A stretch of 64,000 nt of DNA, taken from assembly GCA_021613335.1 (NCBI GenBank), contig JAJTWR010000063.1, forward strand, positions 343,778 to 407,777, read 5' to 3'. Source of the DNA: Whitmania pigra (lineage: Eukaryota > Annelida > Clitellata > Hirudinida > Haemopidae). Every line of letters begins with the position of its first letter. Positions within the stretch are counted from its first letter, which is position 1. The position numbers were made by a program, and so were the translations under genes. The notes beneath the pieces were generated by a model. The model was not told where the DNA came from and did not search any database. It saw only the letters and a program-made list of their open reading frames with translations. Positions 23,090-37,400 of the stretch are shown here, piece by piece.

Positions 23090-26000
23090 TTAAAAGAAAG
23101 ATAAGTCTATAAACCCACTTTTTTTGCTTATACATCTAATAATGCAGCGTAGACATAAAAAGATGAGGCAGGCAAGAAAAGGAAGGGCTATTAAAACCAG
23201 TCCCATGATGTAGTTTCCCACGAGTCTTATGAATGACGGTTCTTCAGTTGTTGTCATTTCTTCGTAGTCTATGTGTGTGAACGCCGTCTGTGAAGCTTGA
23301 ATTTAGTAGCGAAAAATTAAAAATCAAAAATTATAACAATAATAACAATAATAACAATTGAAATGATACTACAAATAATGACGTTAATGACATTTATCTA
23401 GTGGTTAAAATATTGTTAATTCTAATTTTGACCAATCGCCATACCAATACTAACAGTAATACTAATAAAAGTGATACTAGAAATAATAACATTAATAATT
23501 ACAAAATAATAATAATTCAAAATAATTAATTAATAATTAATGGATAAAATATGAATTATAATTTCGACCGACCCTCCACGCAGGTGAAGTTATCAACATT
23601 GACGTAACCGTATTTGCACAGGCAGAAGTAACCAAACAATACGTTCAGACAAAATGAGGACGATTTGTTGCAACCGTTCATTCTATCGCATTCGTCAATG
23701 TCTGAAAAAAAAATTGCTGGTAAAAGTTCAGAATATTATCCGAGTCAAATTGCCAAATTGTTTTTTTGTCGATATCATTAATATTAATAATTATTTTAAA
23801 CATTTTAAAAATCTTTTAGTAATAACTAAACGGTGATTCAGCATTATATCGTAACGGCATTTCCGTATTGTATTTATGTTGAAATGCAATATAATTAGAT
23901 TGTAATTGATGAAATTACTATAACAGTTCTTCTAATATTAATGGATATTGTGCATTTTTCACGAACCTTCGCATTCTATGGCGTGTTGATAAGAAGTTTT
24001 AACAGTTCCCTCTGGACATTTACAGTCGAAAGTACCAATTACATTAATACACGTTGCTAGTTTGCCGCATATGTTCAACAGTGTGGAACATTCGTCAATA
24101 TCTTCGTGAAAATGTAAAAGACATGATTTTAAATTGCTCTCTAGAAAAGATTGTTTTATGAAAAACCATTCAAGATTTAATTTTTTAAACAATGTTACTT
24201 ATTATGAATTTCCATACCATTAACAATGCTTAATAATCTGATCTGGCCTCAGCCCTAACCCTAACAACTACATTTATATAGTAATGTTCTAAATCTTGAA
24301 AATATCTTTAAGTAATCATAAATTTAAATACTTTAAAACTCTAATTATGTCTTCCATTAAGATTTCTATTAATTAATTAAAAAATAAACGAAAGATCAAC
24401 CTCTGCATCTAAATCTTTCAGCATACTGGAAACCTGATAAACATTTGCACAAATAGGAACCGGCAGTATTGCTACATCTGGTGGTGTTTACATCGCACTG
24501 GTTTATCCTAGCACATTCGTCAACATCTAAAACATATTAAGGACAACCTGTTCGTCTCAGGGTTATTTATTAAGACAGAGAATCATGCTAGATTTCATGC
24601 AGCCTATGAAAGTTGGATTTTGTTTCATTTTGTAAAGTATTTTTCATTGTTTAGGGTAAATAAATAAAGGAATTAAAGTTGTTTTTTGCATTGATCAAAA
24701 GTATCATCGTTTCTAGTGAATATGAATTCAATAAGTAATAATTAATTTATTAGTTTGTAATTAGCAATGCCTTCGACGTGGTAAAATACATCAAAATTAA
24801 GTATACCTTGACAGGCTCTGGTTGAGCCAGCTGGCTTAAAAAATCCGGAATAGCAATGACATTCAAAAGAACCAGGATTGTTCAAGCAAAATGTTGAGTT
24901 TTTATCACAAAAGTCTCGTTCATGGCATTCGTCAATATCTGAAACGTTCAATATTCTATCAAATCATTCCAGAGTTCACAACTCACCAGAACCACAAAAA
25001 ACCCATGCTGTTACTTGAGAACCAAAATGCAAATAACAAGAATTCATATGGAAAAAATCTCTTATCAACTTTTCTAATTTTAAATCAATCATAGCATCAT
25101 GACATTAGAGACCTTGGCATTCCAGTATATTGGTTTCCCTTTGTTTGAATCCATCCAAACAATTGCAGGCGTAATCACCCTGCCAGTTTTTGCAGATGCT
25201 CGTCGAATTGTCGCAAGCGTCTTCATATCTCTGGCATTCGTCAATGTCTTGACATTAATTGGATTGTTATCAGTTTTTAGCTTGGCATTATTTATATTAT
25301 TATTATTATTATCAACATCAATTAAACAAAGTCGATTTTATTATAAATAAGCCAAATAAATTGTTACGTGAAATAAAATATGTTTAAAATTTAACAGAAC
25401 TTTTGTAAAACCTTGGCATCTTCTTGAACCTTCAAAAGCAATATCTTCGAAACCTTTGAGACAAAGGCAGTTGAATGATCCATACGAGTTTATGCAGCTG
25501 AATGACTCTGTGCACGGATGTCTAATTTTGCATTCGTCGATATCTTATGGCAAAGTAAAAACAAAAACATACCGTTACTAAGAGATTTTTGTAGATTACA
25601 AAGTACCAACTAATGTGAGTTAAATCGATAACATGAGCATACCGTGGCAGTTGAAGTTATTGTCAAGGAAAAACCCATCCGAACAACTACAGACGCTTAG
25701 AGTCAGGTTATTGAACTCCATGCTTTGGCATTGAATGTCACCACAATTACCATTGTTAGTCGAACAGTCTTTAATAAAAAAAAAACAGCATCAAAAATTA
25801 CAACTTTAGGCGTCTTAAACCATGAAAAGAAAGAATATTTGCAAATAAAGTTAAAAACATATTTACCTATTATTTCACCATTGACTCCAATTCTTCCATT
25901 TTGAGTTTCTTTGCAAACTCGATCAAATATGCATTTCCATACGGGACGGTGTAGCGCAGGATTTTTTTGGTGCAATCCTGATGTTATCAACATCAAGTAA

Positions 26001-27478
26001 AATGTTTAACTGATTAACAAGTATAATAGTAATACCAAAATAATTAACAGATGAACAAGTAATGAGATGAGGTAACTACGTAACAATTGTCACAACCATC
26101 AAGCGTTTGTTTTGATTTTTAATCACATCGGATAATCATTAAATGACTATTATTTATAATCGGCTAATGAGTACACGCTTATTATATGATTATTATATAA
26201 TTAATAAATATACATAATTAATATTAATATATTAATATTTTTATAATAAAAATACGAATAATTATAATAATTGTAATAATAATAATACTAGTTAATTATA
26301 ATTCTTATTATTGTTATTATAACTATTATACAATTTCTCTAGCTCTCAAATGCCAATAGCTGCTTGAATCGCAGAGATCATCAACCTTACACAGAAACAT
26401 TCACCATTTATTACAGCATTTACAATTCTTTACAACCGATCATTTGCTCAAAACCTGGAAGCATCATAAAATACTTGTCGCAAAAACTGAATAGTGCTTT
26501 TTTCCTCCACACGGATCGTATTCATTGAATGAACACCTTGAAGAACATAATTGCAGTTTAACTGGAACCAAATCAGTTAGATTGCTGATGCACAAGCAAT
26601 TCCCATCCTAAAGTATTTAGAACATACAAAAAAAAAATACAACTGAATTAATAGACATATTAAATTAATAATCTTGCACGTGTTGCGTTATTTTACTGCT
26701 CTGACTTAACTGGTAATGCACTTAAAATAGTTCAAAATACTTTTTTAATTAATAAGAAACATATTTACCTCTCTAATGCCGCTATAAAATGTTGTGCAAC
26801 TTAGTTGGCAGATGTAGGAATTGCCAAAACCTAATTTAATAGTGTCGATATTATCTCCGGAGAAGCATCCAACATAGGTGTCAAAAAGCACTTCTGAAAT
26901 AAACATATTTCGTCAGACTTTTCAGTCAATTAAAAAAAATAATTTCTACCGATTAAAGTAATAAACTTACCTGAATGTTCAATTTCTATTCGCGAAATCC
27001 GAAAATGGCCCTCGACAGACAACAATCTGCTGTATTTGTAGCAATCAAAGGTTTCAGAATCTGTATCGTTTCTTTGCCAGCATGTCTCAGTTTCGTTTAA
27101 ATTAAGCGAAAAAGTGCGTACCTCCGTAGTGTAATTGTCGGTAACTAGTAGAAAAAAGTAGAGAAGAAATAGATGAGAAGGACTTGATGGAAAAATGTCA
27201 GAGGAATAAGAAAACTCACCATTCCAGTTAAACCTAAGCCATTTCACAAACCTGGAGGAGCCCAAGTCGATTACTAAGTGGACAAGATCAACCCCGATTA
27301 TGCCCCTGATTGACTCTTCTACAACTACATCTGCACTTTCATTCAGCCTGTAATAATAAACTGTTTTCGTAACCACTGGGACAATGCAAGACGATGTTAT
27401 CATTATTATTATTATTATTATTATTGTTATTATTAAACGTATGCGTTCGTCCATTGCATTAAGGAAACAACATCGCAT
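23090..27478 (-). CDS. Gene D: WSC and seven-EGF single-pass membrane protein
   Basis: Thirteen exons: 27220-27478, 26971-27144, 26770-26894, 26475-26607, 25867-25977, 25643-25768, 25412-25543, 25113-25247, 24807-24938, 24401-24526, 23967-24101, 23573-23701 and 23090-23295. They join in frame to 640 aa. Same order as gene B with fewer EGFs: VYYY and [11 protein letters not shown] beta-sandwich; WSC ([21 protein letters not shown]); the one-exon module ([16 protein letters not shown]); [13 protein letters not shown]; six D-I/V-D-E-C EGFs; [11 protein letters not shown]; helix ([20 protein letters not shown]) and tail [13 protein letters not shown]. The start could be the first Met or Met9 (27454), which lies directly before the hydrophobic stretch. 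That stretch is encoded by an ATT repeat. Divergence from B in every exon shows an older duplication. Confidence 0.85.
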
Positions 27479-30400
27479 GAGACCGTAACTTTGTTTTGTA
27501 AATACATAGACTTCAAATGCGTCACAAAAAAATACTAAGTCAAAGAAAGCTTAAATTGTCAAACAGTTTATACGAAATGTAATTAAACTTGTTGAATTGT
27601 CGATCTATTTATTTATTATTAATTAGATAATCTAACAAGTAAATTATTAGTTGAACGATCTTCCACTTATTTTTCCTATCCTCTACCCGATTTCAAACAA
27701 ATCAGTAAAATGCGTTGTTAGTTGGTATGCATATTTAAAATAATTGTTTAAAACAATTTTTATTCAGTCATACATTATTATTCTGACAGGTGCACAAACG
27801 CTCATAAATTCCAATCAGAACATTTAATTGGCGTGGGTTTTTACGAAGATAACGTTTTCCCTATATTCACTTGTATTCATTTATTTATAACTAATTTAAA
27901 GTAATTACAAATAATAAAATCTTTAAAATAATAACAACCGAATTGTTATAATTTGCTGAATTTGGAATATAAATAATTATTTCGTTAATTCAGATGAAGA
28001 TGTAATTAAGTGCCAATCTACTGATAACGTTTTTATAGTTAAGGATTAAATTCTAAAAAATTCTCTGAGAAGAATTTGGAAGTTCAAATCAAACAATAGA
28101 CATAGCGATGTTGACGTAAAGTTTCATGTCGATAAGAATAGACCATCTTGAATTTAATCCGGGTACAGGGCATATAAATATAAAGGCAGAACTTTAATAT
28201 ATTTTTCATTTTTTGTTCCGAAAAGTATTTTAAAATTTAAACACAAAACGTTTGTAAAAATTAGATATAAATTGAAACTTATCCAACTTTTTTTCGACTT
28301 CTTGTCTTAAGATGCTTAAATCAGTTAATTTTGGTGTGAATATATTTGACATATTTCATCTGTTTAAACTCAGTTTATTGTTTGTAATGCACGTCGGAAT
28401 TTCAATTGAAAACATTAGCCTAATTGTTTAATTCGGCAAAACCGATATTATTTTTGAATAGTAGTCTTCATTTTTCGCAACCGGAATTTTAATTTTTTTT
28501 TGCCTCATAAATGATGTATAAAATCATTTTTCTAAATCGTATTTTCCTTGTGTCGATAATGATTTGTCAGTTTTACAGACGTTGAGGGGGAGCTCAACAC
28601 ATCTTATAAATCTTGGATTTTTTCCATTCTGGGTCCATTCCACAATGGCTGGTAATTCTTGAGATTTGGATGTTTGGAAATCATGTGAACATTTTGGCCA
28701 AAACATTTAAATAACGATTAACTAAGATGAACTTCATTTTTGTCCTTGTTGATTTCAGATAATTTTGTTTTTACATTTCGTCGAAATCTTCAAGAGGATC
28801 TTGATAAAGTCTTAGATAATTTATGTGATTGGCTTGATAGAATTATCTGTTATTAATAATCGATTTATTTAATATCGTCAACATTAGTTGTATTGATGTT
28901 ATTATTTAGCGTTTATGTATTAACTGCTTTGGCAATTAGAAGAAGGACATTGAATATTTAACATTGATTTACGATTGTCAAATGTCGATGCATGATTTTC
29001 CGTTGCATTGCAGAATCTTTTTATTTTAAGCTCAGTGTCTTTTATTGTCTTGTTTAACCAATATTTTATATTTTGATCAAATAAATATCTTATATTTTTA
29101 TTTATTTTGTTTATATTTCTATTTAGATGTAGCGTTTCTTTCAAATATTTAAGAATTATACTCGTTCCTGAGGTTCGTTAAACAATCTGATCTCTAGGTC
29201 CAATTTAGGTCATGTGAAGTCATGCAGCTGATGTGGCAGAAAATTGTGATTATATTACGTGATTATTCAATATAATATTGTTTTAGCAGGTGATTATTTT
29301 AGAGCAAAATTTCATTATTGTTCCGTTTTTTGCTAGCCAAGAAATATTTTTATACTTCTTGTTCATTACTTTTGCATTGCTTTGATTAGAATTTTATATC
29401 CATTTCTGGTGGCAGCAATAATTAGACATAATTTTTGTAGAAAATAGTAACAAACAAAAGTCAAAACATTATTAAAAAAGTTTGTTAATTTTTTTAATGT
29501 TATGAATTTCGGCTTTATGACGTTAGTGATGAGTCATCGACTGTTCAAAGAGTTCTTAGTATGGCTAGCTGTTCAGCTGTAGCGAGAAGTTCATATCCGG
29601 CTGTTAAGTGCCTTTTATAATATTTCAATTAGCGTGATTGATACTTAATAATGCAAAGTTTGCAAATGATTGCCTCGTTGAAACATCGATTAAATAGTAA
29701 AATTTTTGTTTCCATAGAAACTTTAAAAGATGTCAGAAATGTAAAACTTATAAGTCATTTGTTATTTATTTGAAGAGTTTTTTAGTTCAAGTTAGCTAAA
29801 AAATATCTTCTTTCATAGAAGGAATGTTAAAATAATCATGGTAACTGAATAATAATTAAATAATAATTGCAAATGCAACTAATTAGATATTTGTCAAAAA
29901 ACCTAATTATAAGTAATCGAAGGCTTACAATATTGACATTACGATACATCCCAAAAAATTCAAAAGATTTTGGAGAAAAGGTATTAACATGTTTCTGCTG
30001 AATCAATTGTGACCTAACAATACTAATAATATAATTCGATCACACGAAACCAAAACTAGGATGTCTGTGGGCGTTTGAGTAATGAATAATAGAACAGAAA
30101 TAAAAAGAATTGCATTGTTGTGCTGTTACAACTTCAATATCGGGTTTAATGACATCAAGTCTAAGCTACATCATTTACATACAAACATCGTATTGATCAA
30201 AATTAACACTGCTGTACAAATATAAATGAACAATTTTTTTATGATTCATAATATTATTATTATTATTATTATTCATATCACGACCAGATTATTGGGGTCC
30301 AAGTCCTTTGAATTAATTTTAGCCTGCTTCATGACTGAAGCTATGATTAAATAAGAAGCTGTTAATAATAAAGTAATATTTTCAAGTCTGTAGCATTAGC

Positions 30401-31296
30401 GTATAATTTAATTGTAAATATATGATATTTATTGCATGATTTATATGGAGAAGATATGCCAGAAGTTGATGTCATCATTGTAGAACAATTAACTGAAATG
30501 GCAATTCGATATGCATAGATCGCCATTGACGTTTACTTAATAATTGTTTAATTATTTGTTTATTAATCGATATTCTACTGTAACTTTATTGCACACATTC
30601 TGAGCAACGGAAACTAGCATTCAACCTAAGTCGAGTTTAGCAATTAGAACCAAGTTAAGGTGATCTTGATGTTTGTTTCTGGTGTTGAGCTGTTGTTGGT
30701 AATCATCCTGCATCAGAAGCACTCGAATAAGAGGCAGAGGCCAAGATTTCTAAAAAGTTTTACGAGAACACTTCAGGTGGGCTTCTTATTTGATGGGATG
30801 ATGATGATGATGATGATGATGACTTTGAGGACTATCATCATGATGTTTATGATGGAAAGTGATGATGACGATAAGAACGTTCAAATAATGCTATAATCAG
30901 ATGTCGGTGTTGTGATGTGACGCTGGCCAGGATTCGATCCGATTAAAAAGTTTTCTGATTGAGATGAACTTGACATTGATATTCTGACTGATTAATTATT
31001 TCATTACTCGTAAACAATTTCGCATTACGTATACAATGCCGGCCGGAAGTTTTTTTCACTTCAGCTCTGCGTCCACTTCATTTCGATTAGTTCAACGTCC
31101 GATTGCTTACAATTTCGATTTAATGATTTTTTTTAATTAACTCTTACTTTAACCAGCAGTTTGGGTGTTATTTGCCGCTGCGCAACTGATAAGATATTTC
31201 AAGTTGATAGACTTTTAACGCGAGTATCGAGTTTAAAAGTTCGAATTAATAACTTTTAGATATATTTTGATCATCTAATATCGGACATAGGGTAAA
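27479..31296. other. Intergenic region between gene D and the ML gene
   Basis: Divergent spacer, AT-rich. It holds short ATT/GAT microsatellites (30256-30274, 30799-30823) and no exon I can support on either strand. Short open frames at 28524-28706, 28920-29144 and 30660-30896 have no recognisable features. Confidence 0.6.
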
Positions 31297-31968
31297 ATGT
31301 CGGATGCAGTGTATTTTTGCATTTTCCTGTCTCTGACTGTTTGCCTGTCATCGGCTAGTGACTACAATGTCTGGAAATCGTGTGGTAAGTTGTAGAATAT
31401 TCATTAAATTATAATTTGATTTGAGTTTTGGGAATATATCATAGTTTTTACATTTGGTATTTGAAAAGTATTTAATAGACGTGTAACCAATAAGACAGTT
31501 GGAGTTCAATGTAGTGCCTCTGAAAATTCGAAATAGATTCTTACAACGCATAATTGAGGTTCCAGAATTTAACTAACAATTAATCACCTGAATTTAAAAT
31601 TTAACTATTTAACTAACTCTAGTTAATTAGTCGTCTGAATTTAAAATCTAGCTAGCTAACAATTAATCATCAGAATTGGACAAACATTTACCAGTTACCA
31701 ATCTTAGATTCTAAAAATTCGATTATTATCTATAATAATAACAACAACAATAATAATAAGACTATTGTTACAAAAATGAAGATATTGTTAATAAAGACAT
31801 AAAGGCCAAATTTTACCGAGAATACAATCGACTCTGAAAAGAAAAGAAAACAGCTTTTGCAAAGCCATGAAAAAGTTTTGCTAAAGTATATCATTAATTT
31901 TTATGCAAATAACACAAATCATCATGGTCATCGAAATATTTTCGTTATAAATGACGTTCGATTATTAA

Positions 31969-32004
<36 letters not shown>

Positions 32005-33450
32005 GAACAATGCGGTCGTTTTCTTTGTTAGATAATTAATTTTGCTAAATTAATTTTCAGATCCCAAAACATCTGCCAAATTGGAATGGACACCTGTCGT
32101 TTTGAGAACCGGCACAACGTACAGGATCAATTTCTTTTACTACGGAATAAGTTTGTGTCTGATGATAATAAATTGGATTATTTAAAATTATACAAAATTT
32201 AAACCGCCGTATTAACCCATAAAATTTGTGTAATTTTAATACGTACAAATTACATGAACTGCCCGTTTATATTTTAATACAATAAAATGCTGTGCCAAAG
32301 AAGTGCTATAAATGCTAAATGTTATTATTATTATTATTAGTAGTAGTAGTAGTAGTAGTATTAATATTATTATTATTATCATCATCATCTTGTCATTTGA
32401 ATGAATGCTCTCTAATTTCAAATCTGTTTTTGGTCAACTGTAATCCTTTCAATAATGATTGCTAATAAAAAAAAAATTAATCTAAATTTACAAAATTGAA
32501 TTAATTAAAAAAACAAAAATTGAATTAATTAAAAAAACAAAAATTAAATTAAATTAAATTAAATTATTCCCCTAAACTCACCAGCCCAGATGCTCGACAA
32601 AGTCAATGTTTGCGTAACCGTAAAGCAAAAAGATATCGAAGATCCTCTTTACCAGGATTGCGAACACCACACGTGCGAAGATTATCTCAAATATGTCCAA
32701 ATAGTCCTTCCAGAAGCATCTTGTCCCGTTAAGTTGAGTGAGTGGAATTTTAATTCCCTGTAGAAGTTGTGATGAAATATTAATTATTTAACATTTAATT
32801 AAACACTATCCCTGTAGAGGTTGTGATGAAATATTAATTATTTAATATTTAATTAAACACTATCCCTGTAGAGGTTGTGATGAAATATTAATTATTTAAC
32901 ATTTAATTAAACACTATCTGATCAAGTATTTTTTAATAAACTAACTATTTAACATTTAAGAAATTATTGATTACTTCAGATGTTGTTATTATTATTTGAT
33001 TTAAAACTACAAATAGTTTAAGAACATCATTCAGGAATTTGTTAATGTTTCAGGTAAGATTGCAGCAACTAGAGACCAGTTTTTAGATTACAGCGTCCCG
33101 GTGCTAGAGGTAATATTTTACCATATATATAAAATCAATTTTTATTTTTAATTCAATATCTATTCATTTTTTTAATATTTAACCGATTGCTTTAAAATCT
33201 TTGCAAATCAGAAATCTAATTTGCAATGAATCCTATCCATTTTTTTCTCATTTTTTTGTCATCTGCTGCACATGTTTTTATAAATGCCTTATTTAGTTTA
33301 GGGAGGGCAGTTAAATAATATCATTTAATAATGTTGTCATCTGCGACGTTCATAAAAAGTTTATTTTGTCACATGCTTGTAGGGTGATTTTGAAATTAAA
33401 CTTGAGGTAACAGATGAAAACGACAAATACATCCTCTGTTTGGAAGGTTA
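31297..33450 (+). CDS. Secreted ML-domain (MD-2/NPC2/GM2A-type) lipid-recognition protein
   Basis: Five exons: 31297-31383 (signal peptide, VYFCIFLSLTVCLSSA), about 32061-32148, about 32584-32750, 33054-33111 and 33382-33450. Phases 1,1,1,0 keep one frame through good splice sites (GTAAGT, TTTTCAG, GTGAGT). The mature protein starts DYNVWKSCD. It continues with WTPVVLRTGTTYRINF, NVCVTV, two cysteines around HHTCEDYL, then EASCPVKL, YSVPVLEGDFEIKLEVTD and YILCLEG. This is the ML layout: C at the start, a G-rich second strand, the mid CP-V/I pair and a final L-C near the C-terminus. ML proteins are extracellular or lysosomal beta-sandwiches binding lipids. It is the only clear plus-strand host gene and separates the two minus-strand clusters. 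Confidence 0.8.
32463..32567 (+). repeat. Short AT-rich tandem repeat in ML intron 2
   Basis: Units of about 28 bp with AAATTGAATTAATTAAAAAA are repeated, followed by an (AAATT)n run just upstream of exon 3. Confidence 0.7.
32756..32917 (+). repeat. Three 54-bp tandem repeats in ML intron 3
   Basis: Copies start CCCTGTAGA at 32756, 32810 and 32864 and are almost identical. Confidence 0.9.
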
Positions 33451-34402
33451 AGCATGTTCTATTTTAGGTTTGGTTAATTACGACATAATAATTATTCTTT
33501 TGATTACTATGATTACAACCTACAATTACTCTTAAGTTAGATTACATTCTTAAAAAATATCATCGGACAAGATAATAAAAATTTATTTACGAAAACAGCG
33601 CAATATAAATAGCCACTTGAGCTACGAGAATAGCAGATCGGCATTTTGTCATCTATAAACATGTTATCATCTTTTTTCAAAACATATTTTCTTTATTCAT
33701 GAAGGGGATGCATCAATGGTTGAGTAAATTCCACATTTCCGAAGCACCAGTCAGGACAAGCAGTAACATCTTGTTTTTGTACCAGTCGGCATGTTAATGT
33801 CGATAAAGTCTTTCTGGACAATCAAGTATTCAGTAAACTAGTTAAGATATAGTTATAACTAGTTGTAGTTATATTGTTGTTATTAAACAGAAACCTATAT
33901 TTGTTATTGTAATAATATTTACTAAGTTATAATTAAGTTTAGGAGTTTGTATTTTTTTTATTCGAATTTTTTTATTATGCCTTCTGAAAATGGATCAATC
34001 TCTTATATTCTATTCCTGCGTAGAATGTCGAATAGCAACTTTAAATTTATTTACTTGGATTCGACTGCCAATAAAACAGTACGTAATTTGTCTGTTTTTC
34101 TTAGCGTTGGCATAACGGAACGGGGGGGTAATAATTTTTCAAACATAAGGAAGTTTAGAATATGGATGACAAAATAGTGATAAAATGTTTTGAATTGATA
34201 AATTTAGTATTTAATATTGCTAAATAGTTAACAAAATTAAGCCATATTATTAAAAATAATCACCTTGATAAATTCAGATAAGCAACTAAGTTTTTATTAA
34301 GAACCGTTTCAAAGAACTTTTTTTTTTGAAAGTATCTGTTCATAAATGTCAATGTAATTATTGATTATTATTCAGAATTGTGTCTCTAAGTAGTCCAAAC
34401 AC
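33451..34402. other. Spacer between ML gene and protease M1
   Basis: 3' regions of two convergent genes. No exon recognised. An open frame at 33947-34177 lacks domain features and codon-level support. Confidence 0.5.
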
Positions 34403-37400
34403 CTAAACCGATGCACAAGTCTTGCAGCATTGGCTTTTAATATCTGCGTTTGTAATGCATGTCTTCAATCCGTACTTCTCGACATAGCTTAGGCAATAGG
34501 TGACCTTGTCTCCATATTCGCAGCCTGCAAAATGGTTAATGCCAGTTTTAGTATTAATAAAATATATTAAACAACTAAGATGTGTAATTAAATTTAAAAT
34601 AAAGGTTGAACATAAAAATTAATTAATGCAAAAAAGCTTTCAATAACCCCTAACATAAATTTTAGCGCAATATTTATTATTAAATTATTTGACAATATAA
34701 GTTAAAGAACTTGGTTTAACAAATCAAACTTGACTAAAGTAGGCAATTAATATTAATAGAATTATAAGTCGCATTATAAGTTATAAGAATTATAAGTTGA
34801 AGACATTCCATTATAATTATTCTATTCGCATTAATAAGTGTTAATAGACTTGCAATAAGACCTTGATAAAGGCCTTACCAAGTGTGTTAGTCTTCAGTTC
34901 TTCGCAGGTTTTACAACAGTTTGATTTCCTGTTGCTGTCGTAGCAAAAGAAAGGATACTTCTTGAAGTCAGGACACGTCAATGTTTCAGAACCATATTTT
35001 AGAGAATAAATACGGTCTCCATAAGGACAGGCTGTGCATAAGATATATCAGCAAGTTATTATTTATTTTTATGACCATCAATATTTCTATCAAGCTAATG
35101 CTAAATGTATTTTAATTTAAATTAAGATAATGAATTAAGATATTGAACTGATAGTTACTTAGAATACTGAATTGAAAACATTCCAGACACGTTGTTTAAT
35201 TTATTATTGCATACTTGTGCAGTTGAACTTTGTCGAAATTTTTCGACAAGTATTACAGCAAATTCCTCTAAAAGACTCAATATAGCAGTAGCCATTTTCC
35301 AAAAAGAAATCCGCACAAGTTATCGATTTCGCTCCATAAAACATGTTCTGTGATCGATCTCCGTACTTGCAATCAGCTATAATTTAATAATATGATGAAC
35401 ACACCAATTAAAAATTTTAAATTTTGATGATAAATGCAGTTTACGGGAGAGTTGTAAAACATTGTGAAATAAAATAAACTCAATTTTGTATTTTTTAAAC
35501 GATTTGTTGATTTACACACGATTGAGATCTAGAATCAAAACAAAACATGTCAATTACCTGAGCCACTGTTTGCCAGATTGGAACAGGTTTTGCAGCAATA
35601 TTCTTCAAAAAAGTCATAATAACAAAGAGCTGGATCTTTCAAGAGGTCTAAGCAAAAGTACTCGACGTTGTTGAACGTAATAGGAGATTTGGTTTCTCCG
35701 AACATACAATATTCTGTGGTATAAAAAAGGTAAACTTAGTACATGTACATGGTGTGAGCATTTGAGTCGATGTGTAATTGTCATAGAGTATATTTCAAAC
35801 ATCGCTACCGACGGTGCATGTTGCTTTGAAAAAAATAACCTCCCTTTCCATCAATTCTAAATGCAAACATTAGCTCAAACAAATAAATCATTGCGCTAAG
35901 ACAATATTGAGAGCAATACTGATACTTAATACTAATCAAAACAATAGATGTACTATTTCCAATCAAGGAACTTCTAAACACCTTCTCTAACTGGAGCTCT
36001 GTTGTCATAAACACATTGTTTGTTGAGACACCAAGACTTATTCCCACATGGGGTACCGTCTAGACCCCATCCATCTGCGTAACTGTAACAGTTGTTATTC
36101 TTGGAATCGAAGCAGACAGTATCTTCGCATACCTCCAAATGAGCCAGAGCTCCGGTCTGTATTTTGAATGTTGATACTTGGAATGATGTTTAAAGAAATG
36201 CTTGTGTATGAGGATGAAACGAACTAACCGAACAATAGTATGAATTTGGTCCAAATTGTTGTTGACAGGATTGGTCCGGCGTGAATCTCTGACCAGGAAG
36301 TTCTTCCAGGTATTTTTTTACTTCCTTGTCCATTGGAGATGTTTTAGCTCTAAAGCAATTTTCTTTCACGGTTCTTAGAAAAATTGAATAGATGATTAAT
36401 GTTTTGCTCTGATTTTGTAAATGTCATTTGTAAGTAATAAAATTTTGAATATGTGCAACCTATTAAGAAAAGTGATGTATGTTTCAAAGTAGTCTCTTGA
36501 ACAACGGGAGAAGGTGTGGTAATTGGTGATGTTATTTATTTTTTGAATTGGAGTCATCAGGTAATGTTGCATGGGATTACAGTCATTGTCCTCGCCATCA
36601 TGATTTGAACCAAGGCTGTAAAGGTTTGTCCAATTTGTTTATATCGTGTGTTATTTGATGAAAACGAAGTGTCTATATTACTTGTGGCCAATTTCATGAG
36701 CCAAAATGTTGATAGTTGGGTAAAGCATCCCGCTCTGCGAAATTGAGACACCACCCCCAGTGCAAGCTCTTCTGGCATATGCCATACCAGATGCCGAGTA
36801 GTCTCTGTATCTGATAAACACGTCTTATGACGTTATAGAAGAATATGGCAACTAAACAACTTGCAGCAATTGGCATTTACTTTGTATGGCTATTGTTTAG
36901 CTGTCTTTGTAAAATTATAAATTTGAATTGATCGATTCTTAAATATTACAATTACTAAAATTTGCAATTTATACAAGTAGGAACAGACCTTGTAAAAGCA
37001 GCCACGACTCCATAATTATTGATGACATCAGCTCTTTTGGCAATCCAACCCTCCAACTTCTTTAAGACTTTTTCAAAGCTAATCACCTCGGGATTTTTGG
37101 TCTTCACGTCTTCGCTTTCAGTAAACGATGACTGGTTCAAAGTCTACAATCAATTTGTAAGTTTAAAAAAGAAAGAATTTTTTAACTTTACATTAATGTG
37201 TTACTTTTAACATTAAATTAAACGGTTATTCCAGTAGGAAAGTAGTATTAATAGATTATAGATGATATTATATGATATTATTATAATATATTATTATGGT
37301 ATAGACTAGATCATATGCTATCATACTCCAAATCCAGACGAATAAGTTTTATCTTTTCGAAAATTATTATTAAAAGTTATTAATTATGGAATATAAATGT

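Noticed and set aside
28524..28706. Minus-strand frame with WTQNGKNPRFIRC
   Set aside because: No splice partner, no signal peptide and no family match; it lies alone in a long spacer.
30660..30896. Plus-strand frame with poly-Met/Asp
   Set aside because: Produced by a GAT repeat.
33947..34177. Plus-strand frame of 76 codons
   Set aside because: AT-driven composition, no domain and no splice context.
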